64,000 bases of DNA from Amphibalanus amphitrite. Its lineage: Eukaryota; Arthropoda; Thecostraca; Balanomorpha; Balanidae. The notes beneath the pieces are model-generated. The model was not told the DNA's origin. It made no database searches and saw nothing but the letters and a program-made list of their open reading frames with translations. The stretch is from positions 124,001-188,000 of the forward strand of contig NW_024882792.1 in the NCBI RefSeq assembly GCF_019059575.1, in the 5' to 3' direction. Shown here one piece after another: positions 60,316-64,000 of this stretch (its first letter is position 1; each line of letters opens with the position of its first letter). The translations under genes and the position numbers were made by a program.

Positions 60316-60730
60316 TGTCCAATCGGCCCAGCCGTTCTCGAGATCTGGAAGCGGCACCCTGCACGTGCGCACGTGCAAAATGGTTCCCAACTGGCTTTTG
60401 CACACGGCACTCTACTAACCGGTCCCTAACCATGTACCAAATTTCAGCACAATTGGTTCAGCCGTTCTCGAGATCTGGAATCGACCCCTGCACGTGCGCA
60501 CGTGCAGCGGCACCCCAACTGTGGCACATGGATAATGGATATGCATTGTCTAGTGGGCGCCTACCTACATGCCAACTTTCAGCACAATAGTACAAGTAAT
60601 TGCCAGATTATTGTAATGTGAACGAACGTGACACCTCTTCATTTTGCATTCGGCACGTGCAGTGAAGGTCGCCCACATGCATCGAAACTAGCTAATATCG
60701 GGGTAGAAGGGATGGGATCACTAAACAGAG
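60316..60730 (-). repeat. Diverged, reversed fragment of the 690-bp repeat
   Basis: Contains ccgttctcgagatctggaa twice and gcacgtgcgcacgtgca twice, matching 53500-53860 in reverse, at clearly lower identity than the two copies at 53273 and 55494. Confidence 0.8.
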
Positions 60731-61399
60731 AAGACTGCTCATCAAATGCTTGAACGGTTGCGAAGATACATGCGTCCCAAAAGTGCTTTATTATAATCAT
60801 GTCACACTAACCGCGGTTAGGGTGGTGTCACCCTCCCTAACCAAAATCACACTTACCGGTAAGTATCACTAAGGCTAGTATGGCTATAAGAACGAGTCCC
60901 ACTTTCCGGGTTAGTGCAGCTCGATGTTAGGGTGGCTATAAGAACCGAGAACCGAGTTCTCACTAACACTTAGCAAGTGTCACTTGCTTAGTGAGACTTT
61001 TAGGGTGGCTATAAGAACAAAATCGCCAATTTCAAGTGTCACTAGGCTTAGTGAGGCTTGAAAGTATGGCTATAAGAACCGGGCCCAGAACTCAACTGTA
61101 TTGTCCCATATTGTCCCGTGATCCGGGGTAAGCCGGGTAAGCGTGCGATCAAGAATCTGTCTCACCGGCCGACTCCTACTGCGACTTGCCTAGCCAGGTG
61201 ACCTAGCGGTGCCGGGCCATTCGGTAACAGCCAATGATCAAAGGGCAGGCTGCGTCACAGACTGATCGGTTGTGGAGGTAGGAGCTCGTCAGCGACTCGG
61301 TTCTGGAATATTCCTACATGTAAATCGGCAGCAGAGCCTTTACTTTCCGCTTATGTCTACGCATTTATGGTGATTACTGGCGGTTCCAGAAAGATGATC

Positions 61400-62509
61400 T
61401 TAACCCTCGCCCCGCGCGCTGGGGGGGGGGCAATTTGGCCCCCCTTTGGTTTTTCCTAAATAGCAAGAAAACGGCGGCGCGCAGCGCCGTCAAATTTTCA
61501 GTACCTTTCCGGGCATTAATTTGACACCTTCACACAAAATTTAAGTCCTAGATCACCTTAGGTCAGGATTTATTTAGGTCAAACTGAGGTCATGTTCGAG
61601 CCAAAATGAGCAAAAACATGAAATCTTGAAACGCTCACAAAAGCTACAGTTACCAAGTAACTTCAAAGTTCTTTATATGGTCATGTAGACAAAAGACAGC
61701 GTTACAAAACTGCTATCTCAGATTTTCAATTTTTTTATCCCAAAAATTCAAAAAAAATATTAAAAAAAACTCAAAAAAATCCCAAAACTCTTCCGAATTT
61801 CGGAAAAACCCAGAATATATGTGATAGTCCCTGCGTTCTTCTATATACAATATACATACCAAATTTTAGATCGATACCTCCTTTTTTGGCCAAGTTATAG
61901 CAATTCTAGACCACGTAGCGCAAAATAAAAACCACCATTGAACTCCCCGTGACGAGTTGTATCGAATCGATACCCATTTTATGCAAAAATATCAACTTTG
62001 AAATTTGACCTAATTTGACCTGACCTTGACCTGACCTTCACCGAAACATAATCTAAACTGACCCCAAAGGCTGCCTGACCCACATAATCGTATTTGGCAT
62101 ATAAAATGGACCATAAAACATGCATCACATGATACTTTCATATTGTGACCCTCAGTGACCTAACCTCTGGGACCTGATCTGGTATCAGTGACCTCAAGTA
62201 GCAAAATATGTGGTTGACGAACATTTCCCCATCGATGATTTTCAATGAAATGCATTTTACTCGATTTTACAACGCATTTCTTGAAATGCCTGTAAACGGT
62301 GAAAATTCGACATTTGACCTGACCTGTAACGTCATCGGTTTGACCTAGGTCAACGAAATTGGGTCACAAGGTAGTTCCCTGATAGGGCTATCAAACACCG
62401 TTTGCTGCTTGTCGTTATGTGGTTATCGAGATCTTAGGGGGGGGGGCCAAATTGCCCCCCCCCCCAGCAGGGCGCGTTGGTCGGCAGACCCCAACGGGGC
62501 GTGGGTTAA
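61400..62509 (-). mobile_element. TTAA-flanked transposon, family C copy 2, reversed
   Basis: TTAA at 61400-61403 and 62506-62509. Matches the element at 48885 in reverse (ttaatttgacaccttcacac, gaaattgggtcacaaggtag). Hairpins with caatttgg and caaattg loops, plus a GC-rich hairpin near 61470. Confidence 0.88.
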
Positions 62510-63120
62510 ACGTTGCGGGAGACATAATCCCAAAAAGTTTCTCCAAATTCCAAAAACCTTTCGGATTTTGATTCCAATCCTTACACACGGCTGTGCAGTC
62601 TAAAACAAGCATTTGATTATAAAAGTTGTTCAGTTTTCGTTTCATTCTCATAATAAGTAAATATTTGTCGCTTTCGGGCGCTTCGTGGATGGCGGAGCGA
62701 TTTTGGGCGCCCCCCCCCTCTGGATCCGCCAGTGATCGTAACGTTATGTAGTCGAATCCGGTTAATTCACTGTTTCTATCCTAAATGTGACCACCCGTCT
62801 TATGTCTAGTGTCACCCGTTAGAAAAACACAGCTTTGTTTTAACAACCGTTGTTAAATTTACATAAAAGTTGAATATAAACGTCAAATAGAGCCACTGCC
62901 TCGTCGATTTCGCATTACAACTAGTTCCGTTGCAACACACCTAGTTCCGTTGCAAAGTAACTAGGTAGTTTGCATCCTAACTAGTTAGTTTGCAAACTAA
63001 CTGGACGGTCAGTTAGTTTGCAACGGAACTAGTTTCGTTGCAAACTACCTGGCCGGTCAGGTAGTTTGCAACGAAACTAGTTGCGTTGCAAACTAACGGA
63101 TTTCGCATACTAACTGTAAC

Positions 63121-64000
63121 AGTAATAGAAGTAGTGAGGACGAAATGTGGGGTTACCAGCCATCAGCGTCGATCACTATAATATAACAAGCTACTGGAAA
63201 TTTAGGGAAAATAATTATGTATTTGTTAAGTAATACAGAAATCATTTATAATAAGATAAACGACATGCTGCCATGCATCGTCGTTCAAGCACAAACACCA
63301 GAAAATATGTCATAAAACATGCACCAGAATGTGAACTTGTTTATGCAATCATTGTCGGAATCACGTGTATGCAATGACTGAGACGAGAGCATGTTTGACA
63401 TTGCATTGCTATTCCGCTGCGTCATCGAATGGTGTGAAGGACATCGCCCTTCAATTTCTGCAGAATTGTCAACTAGCGTCCAAAGTGGGCACCATGGGTG
63501 GAGCTTTTCCAGGGAAGTTGGTGGGGCAAAAAGTCGTCAAGCCCATAGTGTCCGATTAAAAGTTGAATAAAATGCCACACTGAATCAATTCCTATCATAA
63601 CAGATATAATATTTTGTATTTATAGACATTCAATAGCTCTTCAACAGTGTTCGCCACGGGCCCCAAAATCCCCAGCCCAGCCCGGCCCGGGCCCATGGGT
63701 TCAGAGCCCGGCCCAGCCCGTAGCCCGCTCTTGGCAAATATGTCTAAGCCCAGCCCGGCCCGGCCCGTCAAAAATAGCAATCTAGTTATTGTCTTAGTCT
63801 ATTGCTATAATAAGCATGATTGATTACACTATTTTGAGAACAATTCAAATTACATGAATATTAACATGGCAATCATGACTCCCTTCTTTTCAATGAATAT
63901 AATCATTTTAAGTACCTATGGCACAAATTTTAACAGTAACAGCAAGCACCTCAGTCATGATATCACACCTATAAAAAGTTTACATGATTATATTAACTAC
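63121..64000. other. Spacer with a CCCGG-rich patch
   Basis: 63650-63775 is a short array of agcccggcccggcccg-like words. The remainder is AT-rich with nothing recognised. Confidence 0.5.

Larger units (their letters stand above)
59548..61085. mobile_element. GCCCGGTTCTTATAG-ended element at CCAGG
   Basis: Ends GCCCGGTTCTTATAG and CTATAAGAACCGGGC, flanked by ccagg (59543-59547) and ccaga (61086-61090). Internally repeats of ggctataagaac, ttagtga and aagtgtcact occur in both orientations. It shares the GCCC terminus and the CCAGG-like 5-bp target with the GCCCAATC family. Confidence 0.75.
59439..62734. mobile_element. hAT-like element (CACTGGCGGATCC ends) with nested guests
   Basis: Starts CACTGGCGGATCCAGAG and ends CTCTGGATCCGCCAGTG, the same terminal word as the elements at 10046 and 45573. 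Because it sits at the centre of a palindrome, the flanking 8-mers appear as an inverted pair and not as a direct repeat, so a target duplication cannot be shown. Confidence 0.6.
59039..63120. mobile_element. Element with ~400-bp inverted ends, opened by nested insertions
   Basis: GTTACAGTTAGTATGCG at 59039 is mirrored at 63120. The arms (about 59039-59438 and 62735-63120) hold repeats of aactagttncgttgcaa and agtttgcaaactaact. Flanks ggtaat and agtaat match at 5 of 6. If the inner 59439-62734 is removed the arms meet as gtgacgat-atcgtaac, so the original was a ~790-base palindrome interrupted at its centre. Confidence 0.75.

Overview
The window is animal nuclear DNA. It holds the 3' half of one recognisable gene, a Wnt gene best matched to the Wnt8 subfamily, buried in dense layers of non-autonomous DNA transposons and minisatellites. 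Five + strand exons (6856-6998, 13944-14086, 16725-16864, 18145-18272, 36014-36234) join with consistent intron phases (1, 0, 2, 1). They encode the Wnt core from the ATRE...LTRNCS segment through WGGCSDN and CKCHGVSGSC to the cysteine-rich C-terminus and a TAA stop. The first exons, including the signal peptide, were not found and probably lie upstream of position 1. A bilaterian invertebrate is likely. Amphioxus is one candidate, because I recall (unchecked) reports of minisatellites spanning exon-intron borders there; an arthropod is another. The species is not resolved.

Layout. 1-2919 is a tandemly duplicated 1.3-kb unit with G-rich arrays. 2920-6855 holds unique DNA, a TTAA-flanked transposon and a CACTGA minisatellite. 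6856-18473 carries the first four Wnt exons here. At all four donor sites, and at two acceptor sites, the exon edge plus splice site is itself amplified into a tandem array of decoy splice sites, and each decoy copy I read runs into an in-frame stop. 18474-36013 is a 17.7-kb intron. It contains a mariner-like element (19391-32036) with a dead transposase, split by a 9.6-kb inverted repeat, followed by a second palindrome (32376-35377) made of two head-to-head elements. 36014-36234 is the last Wnt exon.

36235-64000 holds no confidently identified gene. It is a nest of transposon insertions whose order can be read from target-site duplications: TTAA elements with G-run/C-run hairpins near both ends, hAT-like elements with 8-bp duplications, a GCCC-ended family inserting at CCWGG-like sites, and two nearly identical 690-bp repeats. 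A weak candidate minus-strand gene end lies at 57.5-58.7 kb beside a CCAAT/CRE/GC-box cluster.

All repeat families were recognised by eye from terminal repeats, target duplications and copy-to-copy comparison. Copy numbers and boundaries of degenerate repeats are approximate. Most open frames of 60-150 codons here are translations of repeats and are not listed.
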